A stretch of 64,000 bases of DNA, from contig NZ_AUTC01000024.1 in NCBI RefSeq assembly GCF_001461695.1, positions 124,001 to 188,000 of the forward strand, written 5' to 3'. A program made the translations under genes and the position numbers. Below, piece after piece: positions 1 to 9,060 of this stretch. Within the stretch, counting starts at the first letter, position 1, and each line of letters begins with the position of its first letter. The notes under the pieces were generated by a model, which was not told where the DNA came from, searched no databases, and was given only the letters and a program-made list of their open reading frames with translations. Origin of the DNA: Sinorhizobium fredii USDA 205. GTDB taxonomy: Bacteria; Pseudomonadota; Alphaproteobacteria; Rhizobiales; Rhizobiaceae.

Positions 1-201
1 GATGAAATGCGTCGACCAGACGCCGACGCCGCAGGCGAAGGCGCAGGCCGCGGTCCACAGGTGCCGCCGCCAGCCTTGGCTGCGCTCGGCGCGCTGCAAG
101 AGGAGCATCGTCGCCGCACTGCCGGCCAGGCAGACGATCGCCGCCACTGCAACCAGGCGCCAGTCGTGGCGATCGCTTATGCACGAAATTACTGAGAACA
201 T
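1..201 (-). CDS. MHYT-domain membrane protein, N-terminal part (runs off window)
   Basis: The reading frame starts at an ATG at 201, preceded by GGGAG, and continues without a stop to base 1, giving 67 residues. The visible part has a first hydrophobic helix (about residues 16-31) and a second that ends in GVGVWSTHFI. That ending matches the first MHYT motif of the integral membrane MHYT sensor domain. Members of this family in rhizobia usually continue into GGDEF/EAL or histidine kinase domains, but nothing beyond the first repeat unit can be seen here. The output domain is therefore unknown. Confidence 0.7.
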   Translation of the reverse strand, partial: MFSVISCISDRHDWRLVAVAAIVCLAGSAATMLLLQRAERSQGWRRHLWTAACAFACGVGVWSTHFI

Positions 202-312
202 GGCTGTCTCCCGCCTCGGAAGCAGCTTGGCAAGCAGTCGCTAAATAACTGTAAATTGAGTTAGTACAAAAATTCGCCTCTGGAATGCTTGATGGCGATG
301 CGGTGGTGACCC

Positions 313-1524
313 TCAAGCATGCCCGGCCGCGGTGATGTCGCTGTCGACGGCGCTGAGAGCCCGGTCGAGATGGCCGTCAAAGACAAGCCCCTGCTCGTCG
401 CCGACGACGGTGATCTCCGGCAGGCCTTCGAGCCGCACCTGCAAGGATTGCGCAAGCCCTTCCTCCACGCCCTTGTGGAGCAGATCGAAATAGCGCGTCC
501 CCTGGCCCGTGACGTAGATCGGCACCGCTTCATAGAGGCTGAGCAGACGCGAAATGCCGTTGCCGAGCGCGATGCCGGCCTGGCGGAAGGCGTAGCCGGG
601 CATGCGCTGGCCCTGCCGCGCGCCGGCGGCGATCTTGTCCATTTCGGCAAGCGGCACGAACTTCGCCGGGATCGTGTCGGACGGCACTTCGAAGGCGGCG
701 CGCAGGATGCCGTAGAAACCGGCCGCCGCCTCGATGCAGCCATAAGAGCCACAGCGACAGAGCCCGGCCGACGGTGCGTGCAGCATGTGCCCGAAATTCG
801 GCGCGGAAACGTCGAGCTCGCCCGCCCGCCCCGTTCGGGCAAGACCGAGACCGATGCTGTGACCGAGCGAAATGGCCGCCAGCCCCTTGAAGGTGTCGCC
901 CTTCTCTTCCGCCTTGGCGGCCAGCGCCTGGGCGACGAGCAATGTCTCGTTACTGAGCATGATCCGGGCGCGCCAGTCCTCACCGAGCAGTGTCGCGAAA
1001 TCGAGCTCTTCGCGGCCGAAGACCGGCGACCAGAGGAGCCGCGCTCCGTCTCCGGCCACCAGCCCCTTGCTGCTGATCGAGACGGCGAGCACCCGTTGCT
1101 TGTCGAGGCGCGAGCGTTGCAGCAGGCGCTCGAGCGCCGCGACGAAGACCTGGCCGAAAGCCGCGGTGCCGCTCACGTTTTGGCTGCGCGCCTCCTCGAA
1201 GCGATCGAGCAGGACGCCGCCATAATCGGCCAGCGAATATTGAACGATGTCGGAGGAGATGCGCACGACGATCACGTAGCCGCAGTCCCGCCGCGGCGCA
1301 AAGAGGACGCGCGGCCGCCCCCTGCCGCCTTGAACATGCTGTTCCGTCTTGGCGATCGTCCCCGACCGCTCCAGTTCCGCCGTGATGACGGAAATGGTCG
1401 CCGAGGCGAGGCCGGTCTGCTCGGCGATCTCCGTGTGCGAGAGCGAACCCTTTCGCCGAAGCGCCGAAAGCACCAGTGCACTGTTTTGCTGACGCACGAC
1501 TTCGGTGCTGGACTTGGTCAGCAT
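313..1524 (-). CDS. ROK-family transcriptional repressor (XylR-like)
   Basis: 403-residue protein. An N-terminal winged HTH (about residues 10-65, with the helix LSHTEIAEQTGLASATISVI) precedes a ROK sugar-kinase-like domain. The ROK zinc site is visible as CRCGSYGCIEA near residue 270, preceded by a GH histidine. The start is ATG 1524; an upstream in-frame extension is not plausible because it would cross the promoter region. It is divergent from xylF, and a perfect 10+1+10 palindrome lies between the two genes. The likely role is sugar-relieved repression of the xylFHG transporter, as for XylR/FrcR-type ROK repressors. The effector (xylose or another sugar) is inferred from the neighbour. 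Confidence 0.85.
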   Translation of the reverse strand: MLTKSSTEVVRQQNSALVLSALRRKGSLSHTEIAEQTGLASATISVITAELERSGTIAKTEQHVQGGRGRPRVLFAPRRDCGYVIVVRISSDIVQYSLADYGGVLLDRFEEARSQNVSGTAAFGQVFVAALERLLQRSRLDKQRVLAVSISSKGLVAGDGARLLWSPVFGREELDFATLLGEDWRARIMLSNETLLVAQALAAKAEEKGDTFKGLAAISLGHSIGLGLARTGRAGELDVSAPNFGHMLHAPSAGLCRCGSYGCIEAAAGFYGILRAAFEVPSDTIPAKFVPLAEMDKIAAGARQGQRMPGYAFRQAGIALGNGISRLLSLYEAVPIYVTGQGTRYFDLLHKGVEEGLAQSLQVRLEGLPEITVVGDEQGLVFDGHLDRALSAVDSDITAAGHA

Positions 1525-1611
1525 TGCACGTTCCCGGCCCTGGCGGATTGTTCGCTCACGTACTCTCTCAAAGCATTTGCCGCATGGCGAAACAAGACGG
1601 GACAGGCCTTG

Positions 1612-1661
1612 TTGACAGCCTTCTAAAACTCTGACATTTATTTTCTCGACTGTCGAGAAAA
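1612..1661 (+). promoter_or_regulatory. xylF promoter with ROK-type operator palindrome
   Basis: A -35 match TTGACA lies at 1612-1617 and a weak -10 (ATTTAT) at about 1636-1641. A perfect inverted repeat directly overlaps the -10 and start region: TTTTCTCGAC at 1641-1650, a central T, and GTCGAGAAAA at 1652-1661. The position between a ROK regulator and a sugar-binding-protein gene is what a repressor operator should show. That the ROK protein binds here is inferred. Confidence 0.75.
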
Positions 1662-1765
1662 AAGCCCTGCAGATGCGGCGGCGATGTTTGCGGCAGCAAT
1701 TCACGGGCTCGTTGGGGATGCGTGCGGGAGGTTCGTACGCGCGGTGAGCCACTTGGGAGGATAGA

Positions 1766-2806
1766 ATGAAATCCGTTTTGAAGCTGATGGCAGGGGCTGC
1801 CATCATCGCGTCCATGCATTCCGCAGCGGTCGCCAAGGACCTCGTCATCGGCGTGTCCTGGTCGAACTTCCAGGAAGAGCGCTGGAAGACCGACGAGGCG
1901 GCCATCAAGGCAGCGCTCGAGGCCTCCGGCGACAAGTACATTTCCGCTGACGCGCAGTCCTCTGCCGCCAAGCAGCTCACCGACATCGAATCGCTGATCG
2001 CCCAGGGCGCCAATGCGCTGATCGTGCTTGCGCAGGACTCCGACGCAATCGCGCCGGCGATCGAAAAGGCCACTGCCGAGGGCATTCCGGTCGTCGGCTA
2101 CGACCGCCTGATCGAGAACCCGGCCGCCTTCTACATCACCTTCGACAACAAGGAAGTGGGCCGCCTGCAGGCCCGCGAAGTGTTCAAGGCGAAGCCGGAA
2201 GGCAATTTCGTCTTCATCAAGGGCTCCTCCTCCGACCCGAATGCCGACTTCCTTTTCGCCGGCCAGATGGAAGTGCTGAAGGAAGCGGTCGACGCCGGCA
2301 AGGTCAAGAATGTCGGTGAGGCCTATACAGACGGCTGGAAGCCGGAAAACGCCCAGAAGAACATGGAGCAGTTCCTGACCGCCAACGACAACAAGGTCGA
2401 TGCGGTCGTCGCCTCGAACGACGGCACCGCCGGCGGCGCGATCGCGGCGCTTTCGGCCCAGGGTCTTGCCGGCTCGGTTCCGGTCTCCGGCCAGGACGGC
2501 GACCATGCGGCGCTCAACCGCGTGGCGCTCGGCACGCAGACCGTCTCCGTCTGGAAGGACGCCCGCGATCTCGGCAAGAATGCGGCCGAAATCGCCGCGG
2601 CACTCGCCGGCGGCAAGACCATGGATCAGATCGAAGGCGTTGAGACCTTCAACGGTGGCCCGAAGGGCGTCGCCATGAAGTCGGTCTTCCTGACACCGGT
2701 GGCGATCACCAAGGACAATCTGAACCTCGTCATCGACGCCGGCTGGATCTCCAAGGACGCCGCCTGCCAGGGCGTGGCTGCCGACTCCGTCGCCGCTTGC
2801 AAGTGA
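1766..2806 (+). CDS. xylF: D-xylose-type periplasmic sugar-binding protein
   Basis: 346 residues. The signal peptide covers about residues 1-23 (hydrophobic core, cleavage after AVA). It is followed by a periplasmic-binding-protein type I fold of the XylF class: DLVIGVSW near the mature N-terminus, the [10 protein letters not shown] segment and the [11 protein letters not shown] segment. The start ATG is preceded by GGGAGG. It delivers pentose to the XylH/XylG membrane complex. It is first in the operon and is separated from xylH by a 13-bp hairpin, which fits the common excess of binding protein over membrane subunits. Substrate is assigned by family resemblance; no xylose isomerase or xylulokinase gene adjoins it here. 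Confidence 0.88.
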   Translation: MKSVLKLMAGAAIIASMHSAAVAKDLVIGVSWSNFQEERWKTDEAAIKAALEASGDKYISADAQSSAAKQLTDIESLIAQGANALIVLAQDSDAIAPAIEKATAEGIPVVGYDRLIENPAAFYITFDNKEVGRLQAREVFKAKPEGNFVFIKGSSSDPNADFLFAGQMEVLKEAVDAGKVKNVGEAYTDGWKPENAQKNMEQFLTANDNKVDAVVASNDGTAGGAIAALSAQGLAGSVPVSGQDGDHAALNRVALGTQTVSVWKDARDLGKNAAEIAAALAGGKTMDQIEGVETFNGGPKGVAMKSVFLTPVAITKDNLNLVIDAGWISKDAACQGVAADSVAACK

Positions 2807-2832
2807 CGGACGGGCTTTTGCATTGACCTTCA

Positions 2833-2863
2833 AAACGCCGCAACGTCACCCGTTGCGGCGTTT
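2833..2863 (+). terminator. Hairpin between xylF and xylH (attenuator or RNA-stabilising stem)
   Basis: A perfect 13-bp stem AAACGCCGCAACG / CGTTGCGGCGTTT encloses a 5-nt loop, 27 bases after the xylF stop. It ends in only three T residues, so partial termination or 3'-end protection of the xylF message is more likely than full termination. Confidence 0.7.
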
Positions 2864-2959
2864 CCATGAGGGCGGAACGGTTCTGCGCGCGGGTGGTATG
2901 ATTGCGGCGACGCCTCGTGAGCGACCGGTAACACGTAAAATCAGTGGGGGACGGCGGCC

Positions 2960-4276
2960 ATGGCCGATACGACAACACATACCGCACATTTCAATCGCGC
3001 CCGCAGCGCGGAGGAAAGCCCGGTGAAGCGCTTCTTCCGCGCCACCGAAATCGACACGCGCCTGCTCGGCATGGTCGGCGCGATGCTGATCATCTGGATC
3101 GGCTTCCATCTCTTGTCCGGCGGTCTGTTCCTGACGGCGCGCAACCTCTGGAACCTGTCGGTGCAGACCGCCTCGATCGCCGTCATGGCGACCGGCATGG
3201 TGCTGGTCATCGTCACGCGCAACATCGACCTCTCGGTCGGTTCGATTCTCGGCTTCGTCGGCATGATCATGGGCGTGCTGCAGGCGGAGCTGCTGCCGCA
3301 GTTCCTCGGCTTCAACCACCCGGCCACCTGGATCATCACGCTGCTGGCGGGCCTGTTGCTCGGCGCCGGCATCGGCGCCCTGCACGGGGTGATCATCGCC
3401 TTCCTGAACGTGCCGTCCTTCATCGTCACGCTCGGCGGGCTGCTCGTCTGGCGCGGCGCCACCTGGTTCGTCACGAGCGGCCGCACCGTCGCACCGATGG
3501 ACTCGACCTTCCGCCTGATGGGCGGCGGCACCGAGGGATCGATCGGCGCGACGGCGAGCTGGATCGTCGGGCTCATCGCCTGCGTCGCGATCGTCGCCAG
3601 CATCATCCATTCGCGCAAGCAGCGCAAACGCTTCGGCTTTCCGCGCCGCCCGATCTGGGCCGAGTATTTCCTGTCGACGGTCGGCTGCGCCCTCGTGCTC
3701 GGCGCCGTGGCGGTCGCCAACTACTATCCCTGGCCAACCAACATCGCCCGCAAATACGCCGACGCCAACGGCATCGCCTGGCCGGAGGGAGGCCTGTTCA
3801 TCGCCCACGGTATCGCCATTCCCGTGCTGATCGCCATCCTGATCGGCATCATCATGACCTTCATCGCCACGCGTCTTCGCTTCGGCCGCTACGTCTTCGC
3901 GCTCGGCGGCAACCCGGAAGCGGCCGAGCTTGCCGGCATCAAGACGCGCTGGGTCACCGTCCGGATTTTCGCGCTGATGGGCATGCTCTGCGCCGTCGCC
4001 GCGGCGATCTCGACCGCGCGCCTCAATGCTTCCACCAATGCGCAGGGCGAGCTTGACGAGCTTTACACGATTGCCGCGGCCGTCATCGGCGGCACCTCCC
4101 TTGCCGGCGGCATGGGAACCATCGCCGGCGCCATGCTCGGCGCGCTCGTCATGCAGTCGCTGCAGTCGGGCATGGTGCTGCTCGGCATCGACAGCCCGCT
4201 GCAGCGCATCGTCGTCGGCATGGTGCTCGTCACCGCCGTCTGGCTCGACACCGTCTACCGCGCCCGCGCCAAGTAA
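2960..4276 (+). CDS. xylH: Sugar ABC transporter permease, XylH type
   Basis: 438 residues; BPD_transp_2-family inner-membrane permease with about ten hydrophobic segments. The family motifs are visible: TGMVLVIVTRNIDLSVGSILG near residue 90 and the cytoplasmic coupling region ALGGNPEAAELAGIKT near residue 320. It is longer than the Escherichia coli XylH (about 390), with extra residues between the middle helices, as in other alphaproteobacterial homologues. Start ATG 2960 follows GGGGGACGGCGGCC. It forms the transport channel for the xylF product and is followed after 15 bases by xylG. Confidence 0.88.
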   Translation: MADTTTHTAHFNRARSAEESPVKRFFRATEIDTRLLGMVGAMLIIWIGFHLLSGGLFLTARNLWNLSVQTASIAVMATGMVLVIVTRNIDLSVGSILGFVGMIMGVLQAELLPQFLGFNHPATWIITLLAGLLLGAGIGALHGVIIAFLNVPSFIVTLGGLLVWRGATWFVTSGRTVAPMDSTFRLMGGGTEGSIGATASWIVGLIACVAIVASIIHSRKQRKRFGFPRRPIWAEYFLSTVGCALVLGAVAVANYYPWPTNIARKYADANGIAWPEGGLFIAHGIAIPVLIAILIGIIMTFIATRLRFGRYVFALGGNPEAAELAGIKTRWVTVRIFALMGMLCAVAAAISTARLNASTNAQGELDELYTIAAAVIGGTSLAGGMGTIAGAMLGALVMQSLQSGMVLLGIDSPLQRIVVGMVLVTAVWLDTVYRARAK

Positions 4277-4291
4277 TCAGGAGTTCGAACA

Positions 4292-5077
<786 letters not shown>

Positions 5078-5146
5078 GGCTGGGCGGTCGACCAAGGCCT
5101 GAAGCGAAGGCCCGAACACCGCTGCGGCCTATCCGCTCACGCCTCG

Positions 5147-5176
5147 ATGCCGCATCCCCGGATGCGGCATTTTTCT
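5147..5176 (+). terminator. Rho-independent terminator after xylG
   Basis: A 10-bp stem ATGCCGCATC / GATGCGGCAT with a 4-nt loop is followed directly by TTTTTCTT. It lies 70 bases after the xylG stop. Confidence 0.8.
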
Positions 5177-5333
5177 TGGCGAGCGCCGCACGCCGAGCGA
5201 TGCGCCGCGACCACAGCCCGCCGGCGGAAAGCGAGGTTCCCCCACAATCTCTTGCGATTGACCATTGAAGCGGCACGCAAGCTAGGCTAAGAACCGCTCA
5301 CAGCCTGCTTCGGCGGCCCTGCCGCCAACGGAT

Positions 5334-5410
5334 GCACCCGTAGCTCAGCTGGATAGAGTGTTGGATTCCGATTCCAAAGGTCACAGGTTCGAATCCTGTC
5401 GGGTGCGCCA
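5334..5410 (+). tRNA. tRNA-Arg (anticodon CCG)
   Basis: 77 bases including an encoded CCA. The acceptor stem GCACCCG pairs with CGGGTGC. The D-arm is TAGCTCAGCTGGATAGA, and the anticodon stem TTGGA/TCCAA holds the loop TTCCGAT, giving anticodon CCG. The T-arm is ACAGGTTCGAATCCTGT. It reads the CGG codon. The DNA immediately downstream is lower in GC and carries accessory-looking genes, a frequent situation at tRNA 3' ends. Confidence 0.97.
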
Positions 5411-5650
5411 TCATTACTAAAATACAACAATAAAAGCAGCGCTTAGGTGTTTCAGCGCGGATTTCTACAACACATTCGCAACGCCATTTTGTGCACATGG
5501 GCTGGTTGCGAGCGCACTTGTCGAGCGATATTTATTCGGCATGGCAATTTTTCTTCGCGGTGTGACGTATCACTTGCGCAAACGCGTTCCTCTACGATTT
5601 CGGTCGATTGAGGTCCGCGAACGCGTGCTCTCTCACTCCATACCTAACCG

Positions 5651-6418
5651 ATGGGTTTGGATGTGAGCAAAAATTCGCCAGTTCAACGAGTGGCCGATGC
5701 GCTTTTCAAAGAGGCTATTGCGCGCGCACGACGAGAGGTAGACGCATTACAGTTTGACGTTTCCGATATGCCGGATGTGTTCCATCGACTTACTCGTGAA
5801 AGCGAGACGGCGCAGGTCCTGGTTTTCGGATCATACCTAGAGGATCGCATTAGCAGCCTCATCAAGGTCAGAATGCGTCACCTTGAGAGCAAAAACGCTG
5901 AAAGCGCTTTGTTCGGTCCGACTGGACCGCTGGCAACATTCGGCGGCAGAACTCTTCTAGCCTACCACCTCGGATGGCTTAGCGCAGACACGAAACAGAA
6001 ATTGGACTGCTTTCGCAAGATTCGAAATGAATTCGCGCACAGGGCGTTCAAGGCAAGTTTTTCTGACCAGCCGATACAATCTCTCTTCAAGAAAATCGAA
6101 TACAATCCGGAGCGAATGCTGGATGTAATCAGCGAGGCGTTGGAAGACTTAGATGACAGGCACATCATCATCGCGAACGAAGAACTGACTACCGAAAAAA
6201 GGAGCCTGTGCAACTTGGCTTATCTTGCCGAGCACGTATTCCGAGACCTCATCACGCGCCCTATCGCTATCGCCAATCGCGTTCCTGACTTCACGCTTGT
6301 AGGCGAATACGACGACGCCCCGAAACTGATCCAAGATTTGTATCGAAACTTGGCCAGATCGCTGATGTTCATCATTCATCGCAAAGGGTCGGAGGTCTTA
6401 CCAGACGTCGCCACCTGA
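5651..6418 (+). CDS. MtlR-like (mannitol-repressor fold) hypothetical protein
   Basis: 255 residues, soluble. The stretch from about residue 55 to 130 matches the MtlR/MltR family pattern: VFGSYLEDRISSLI, then LFGPTGPLATFGGRTLLAY, then the signature FRKIRNEFAH. The remainder is not recognised. Base composition is visibly lower in GC than the flanking operons. Family members act as accessory repressors in mannitol operons, but many standalone homologues lie in mobile or defence-like regions and have no known role. No polyol gene is nearby. The start at ATG 5651 has no clear ribosome site, so the N-terminus is uncertain. Confidence 0.6.
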   Translation: MGLDVSKNSPVQRVADALFKEAIARARREVDALQFDVSDMPDVFHRLTRESETAQVLVFGSYLEDRISSLIKVRMRHLESKNAESALFGPTGPLATFGGRTLLAYHLGWLSADTKQKLDCFRKIRNEFAHRAFKASFSDQPIQSLFKKIEYNPERMLDVISEALEDLDDRHIIIANEELTTEKRSLCNLAYLAEHVFRDLITRPIAIANRVPDFTLVGEYDDAPKLIQDLYRNLARSLMFIIHRKGSEVLPDVAT

Positions 6419-6454
6419 ATTTTTGTTGGCACGAGGGATTCGGACCGGGCGCAC

Positions 6455-7332
6455 TTATCGCGCCGATACCAAGGACTTGATGAGCGCTTCTGAGCGTCCG
6501 CCGATCACCGTCGATTCATGGAAAATGGCTGCGTTGAAGCTTCGAAGCCATGTGTCGTCATTTAGCGTGATGACGATCTCCTTCCCCTTTCCGGCAATTA
6601 CGAAGACCGCTATGTCGGCCGCAATCGGAAGCCATACTTCGACGCCCGGCCTGCCAAAGCGGGTTTGACCCGGCTGCGTGAGTGTGACGACGGGCTTGCT
6701 GCCGATGACGAAGGCCTTGTTGGGCTTGCGTATGACTGCGATCCCAATGCCCATGTTGTTCAGGACGGATTGTACGACAGCGCCGGGATCACCCGTGGCT
6801 TTCACACGTGCGTTCTTGCGTAGGTTCTTCTTACCGGCATTGGACAGAAAGCGCTCGCGCTCTTCATCCGTGAGTGGCCGAAAACGTTGCTCGAACTCGG
6901 CTACAGATTCTGTAAGTAATTCTTCGAACTCGGCATGACTCATCGTCGAGCCGATGGAATCCGGGGTACGCTTCCATTGGTAGTAGAGGAACAGGTCCCA
7001 GACCCGCTTTTCCTGAAATGTCAGACCCGGCCCTTTCCCGCGCGCGCAGCGGCGCAAATCTTCTCGATCACGGTGTTTGCTTCACTTTCAAGCTGAGAGA
7101 AATAGCTCTCTAACGAAAAGTCCCTGACGCCACCCTCATTCAAAGTGTAGAAATTCGTTTGATAGAAAAGTGTCTCCGGCGTCCCTGATGCGACGCCAAT
7201 ATGCGGTGCCTTCTTGGTGTAGTACCAAAGCCTGCCGCCATTGTCGCAAAATCGCCGTAGCAGCATCTGTGGCACGAAGTGGTGCCGTTTGGGTGTGCTC
7301 ACGCGTCGTCCCTTCTTGGTCATAGTTACCAT
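6455..7332 (-). pseudogene. DUF4238 protein gene interrupted by a frameshift
   Basis: Two frames read as one protein. The upstream part starts at ATG 7332 (or 7323) and contains TPKRHHFVPQMLLRRFCDN and LWYYTKK, the N-terminal hallmark of DUF4238. It ends at a stop at 7021. The downstream part is in another frame. It continues with GLTFQEKRVWDLFLYYQWKRTP and runs to 6455, with the domain's later AVIRKPN, FVIGSKPVVTL and WLPIAADIAVFV segments. The switch lies around 7021-7050, in a run of GC repeats and GGGAAAGGG. Joined, the product would be about 290 residues, near the family's usual size. It is either a real lesion or a sequencing indel. Function of DUF4238 is unknown. Confidence 0.7.
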
Positions 7333-7578
7333 TACACTCTGATTCTCGACACGACGGGAAATGTCGGCCAACGTTCCTCCGAAGCCCGTTTGGCTATGCT
7401 TACGCAACAACTACGAAGCGCCAAATAAGCCCCAGCCTTGCGCCAACGCGATTTTTCTCCTTCTCCACCTCCCCGCGTCACGCTAATCTGAAGCAATAGG
7501 CACCGGAACCAATTTCGGGGACGCTGGTTCAGCGTTCCACAGCACCTGGCGCTCCCGTCTTACTCACCCGAGGCAATC

Positions 7579-7875
7579 ATGACCGCGTTCAACGTCGTTC
7601 GTTTCAAGGTAAAGCCCGGCATGGAGGACGTCTTCCTCGATGCGCACCGCAACGTCGCGGCGGATTGGGCGGGCATGCGTCACGCCAATATCGTCAAGAC
7701 CGGTGAAGGGCGCTACTGCATTATCGTTGAGTGGGAGAGCATGGAGGCGCTAGCCGCGGCCCGGCCGCAGATGATTGCCACGCTCGACAGCTTTCGCGAG
7801 TCGCTCGAGGACCTGGGTGGTGGGTTGGGCGTTACCGATCCGGTGGCGGGATCGGTTGTTCTTTCGTTGAAATAG
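7579..7875 (+). CDS. Antibiotic-biosynthesis-monooxygenase (ABM)-like small protein
   Basis: 98 residues, no signal peptide. The pattern FNVVRFKVKPGMEDVFLDAH, then a central hydrophobic strand GRYCIIVEWES, fits the dimeric alpha/beta ferredoxin-like ABM fold used by small cofactor-free monooxygenases and many proteins of unknown role. It stands alone between the accessory patch and the cyclase gene. No substrate can be inferred. Confidence 0.55.
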   Translation: MTAFNVVRFKVKPGMEDVFLDAHRNVAADWAGMRHANIVKTGEGRYCIIVEWESMEALAAARPQMIATLDSFRESLEDLGGGLGVTDPVAGSVVLSLK

Positions 7876-7941
7876 AAATCGAGCAGCTCTTGCAGCGCCG
7901 CCCGTTCCCCGCGCCTCCGCAGCATGGGCGATCGGAACACA

Positions 7942-8685
7942 TCAACTCTTGAACAGGACGTGCGCCGGCACGGGATGCTCGATGCCCTTGAGCGTGAAGG
8001 TTCGCGTTTGCGTGCCGGCCATCAGGTCCGGGGCCTGTGCCGCTGCTTCGACCGAGACCAATATCTCGCCTGCGGCCGCTTGGGATTCAAGCCTTGCGGC
8101 CAGATTGACCGCACTGCCGATTGCCGTGAAGTCGCTGCGGCATGTCGAGAACTCGCCGATCTCGACCTGACCGGTATGAACCCCCACGCCGACGCCCAGC
8201 GCGTCGAGCGAAGGTCCATCGAGGCGCAAATCCAGGCTCGTAAGGGCCGAAGTGCACGATCGCTGGATGTCGAGTGCAGCCGCGAGCGCCGCGTCGACAT
8301 GATGCTTGATCTTGATCGGAAAGTTGAAGATCGCCATCAGGCCGTCGCCCATCTGCTTGTTGACTATCCCATCGTGAGCCCAGACCGCCTGAGCGCATCG
8401 GTCCTGGAAGGCGCTGACGATTTCACTCAAGAGGACCGGGTCCATCCTCTCCGAGAGGAGCGTGAAACCGCGAATGTCGGCGAACAGGATCGTTGCGGTG
8501 GCAGAGATATGGCGCTGCTTCTTGACGTATCGAAAGGAACGCTCGCAGATCGTGCAGATGTTCGGGTTCATCTTGCTCCTGGTGATGCCGAAAGCACGAA
8601 ACGGAAGCGCCAGCGGACCCCGGATCGGGATAGGGACGTGCATCTGATCCCAGCAGCCACGGCAGATGCGAGCGGTCGATTCCAT
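7942..8685 (-). CDS. Class III adenylate/guanylate cyclase with N-terminal double-CxxC motif
   Basis: 247 residues. The cyclase homology domain runs from about residue 62 to the end. The first metal Asp is in ILFADIRGFT and the second in MGDGLMAIF. The transition-state Asn/Arg pair is in AIGSAVNLAARLE, and a Lys in VNKQMGDG is at the purine-recognition position. Before it lie two cysteine pairs, CRGC and CTIC, about 30 residues apart, which look like a treble-clef or zinc-ribbon module. No membrane helix is seen, so the enzyme should be cytosolic. The cysteine module may be structural or redox/metal sensing; that is inference. Start ATG 8685 has GGGAG about 10 bases upstream. Confidence 0.85.
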   Translation of the reverse strand: MESTARICRGCWDQMHVPIPIRGPLALPFRAFGITRSKMNPNICTICERSFRYVKKQRHISATATILFADIRGFTLLSERMDPVLLSEIVSAFQDRCAQAVWAHDGIVNKQMGDGLMAIFNFPIKIKHHVDAALAAALDIQRSCTSALTSLDLRLDGPSLDALGVGVGVHTGQVEIGEFSTCRSDFTAIGSAVNLAARLESQAAAGEILVSVEAAAQAPDLMAGTQTRTFTLKGIEHPVPAHVLFKS

Positions 8686-8811
8686 CTGAACGGTTCTCCC
8701 TGGTTTCCGGTCGTTCCGGCTACAGCGCCGTGCGTCTCTTCAGACGCCACTGTACACGAGAGAAGCGTATTGCGCTTCGTCGGTTGCGGTACGGCAGGGC
8801 TTCTCCTCCGT

Positions 8812-8927
8812 CCTCATTCCTGTGCTCGTCACAGGAATCCAGTCAGCCCAAGTCCTTGGGCTGCAAAGTCTCTTTCGCGCCGCGGACGCGGCGCTGCTGG
8901 ATCCCTGTGACAAGCACAGGGATGAGG
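8812..8927. repeat. RIME-like nested palindromic intergenic element
   Basis: The outer arms of 31 bases (8812-8842 and 8897-8927) are inverted copies differing at three positions; each holds a core of the type CCTGTGCT..GTCACAGG. Between them sit two further perfect hairpins: CAGCCCAA/TTGGGCTG (8844-8863) and GCGCCGC/GCGGCGC (8877-8894). The arrangement matches the rhizobial mosaic elements described as RIME. It fills most of the 375-base gap between the cyclase and DUF488 genes; the rest of the gap shows no gene. Confidence 0.8.
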
Positions 8928-9060
8928 GCGAAAGCGCATTTCGCCAGGCCCAATCACGCTATTGTCGTGTAGTGGGTTCAGACGCACTCAGGACGCTGTC
9001 GCACTTTGAATCGCTGCATCGATGTGACGGCCGCATGCTTCGTTCCTGCGGTCCGCACGT

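Noticed and set aside
5298..5498. Minus-strand frame across the tRNA
   Set aside because: It overlaps the tRNA and has no protein-like features.
5400..7580. Attachment-site repeat of the tRNA 3' end downstream
   Set aside because: Only six-base matches (GCGCCA) were seen near 7417 and 7444, too short to call an att site, and no integrase was found.
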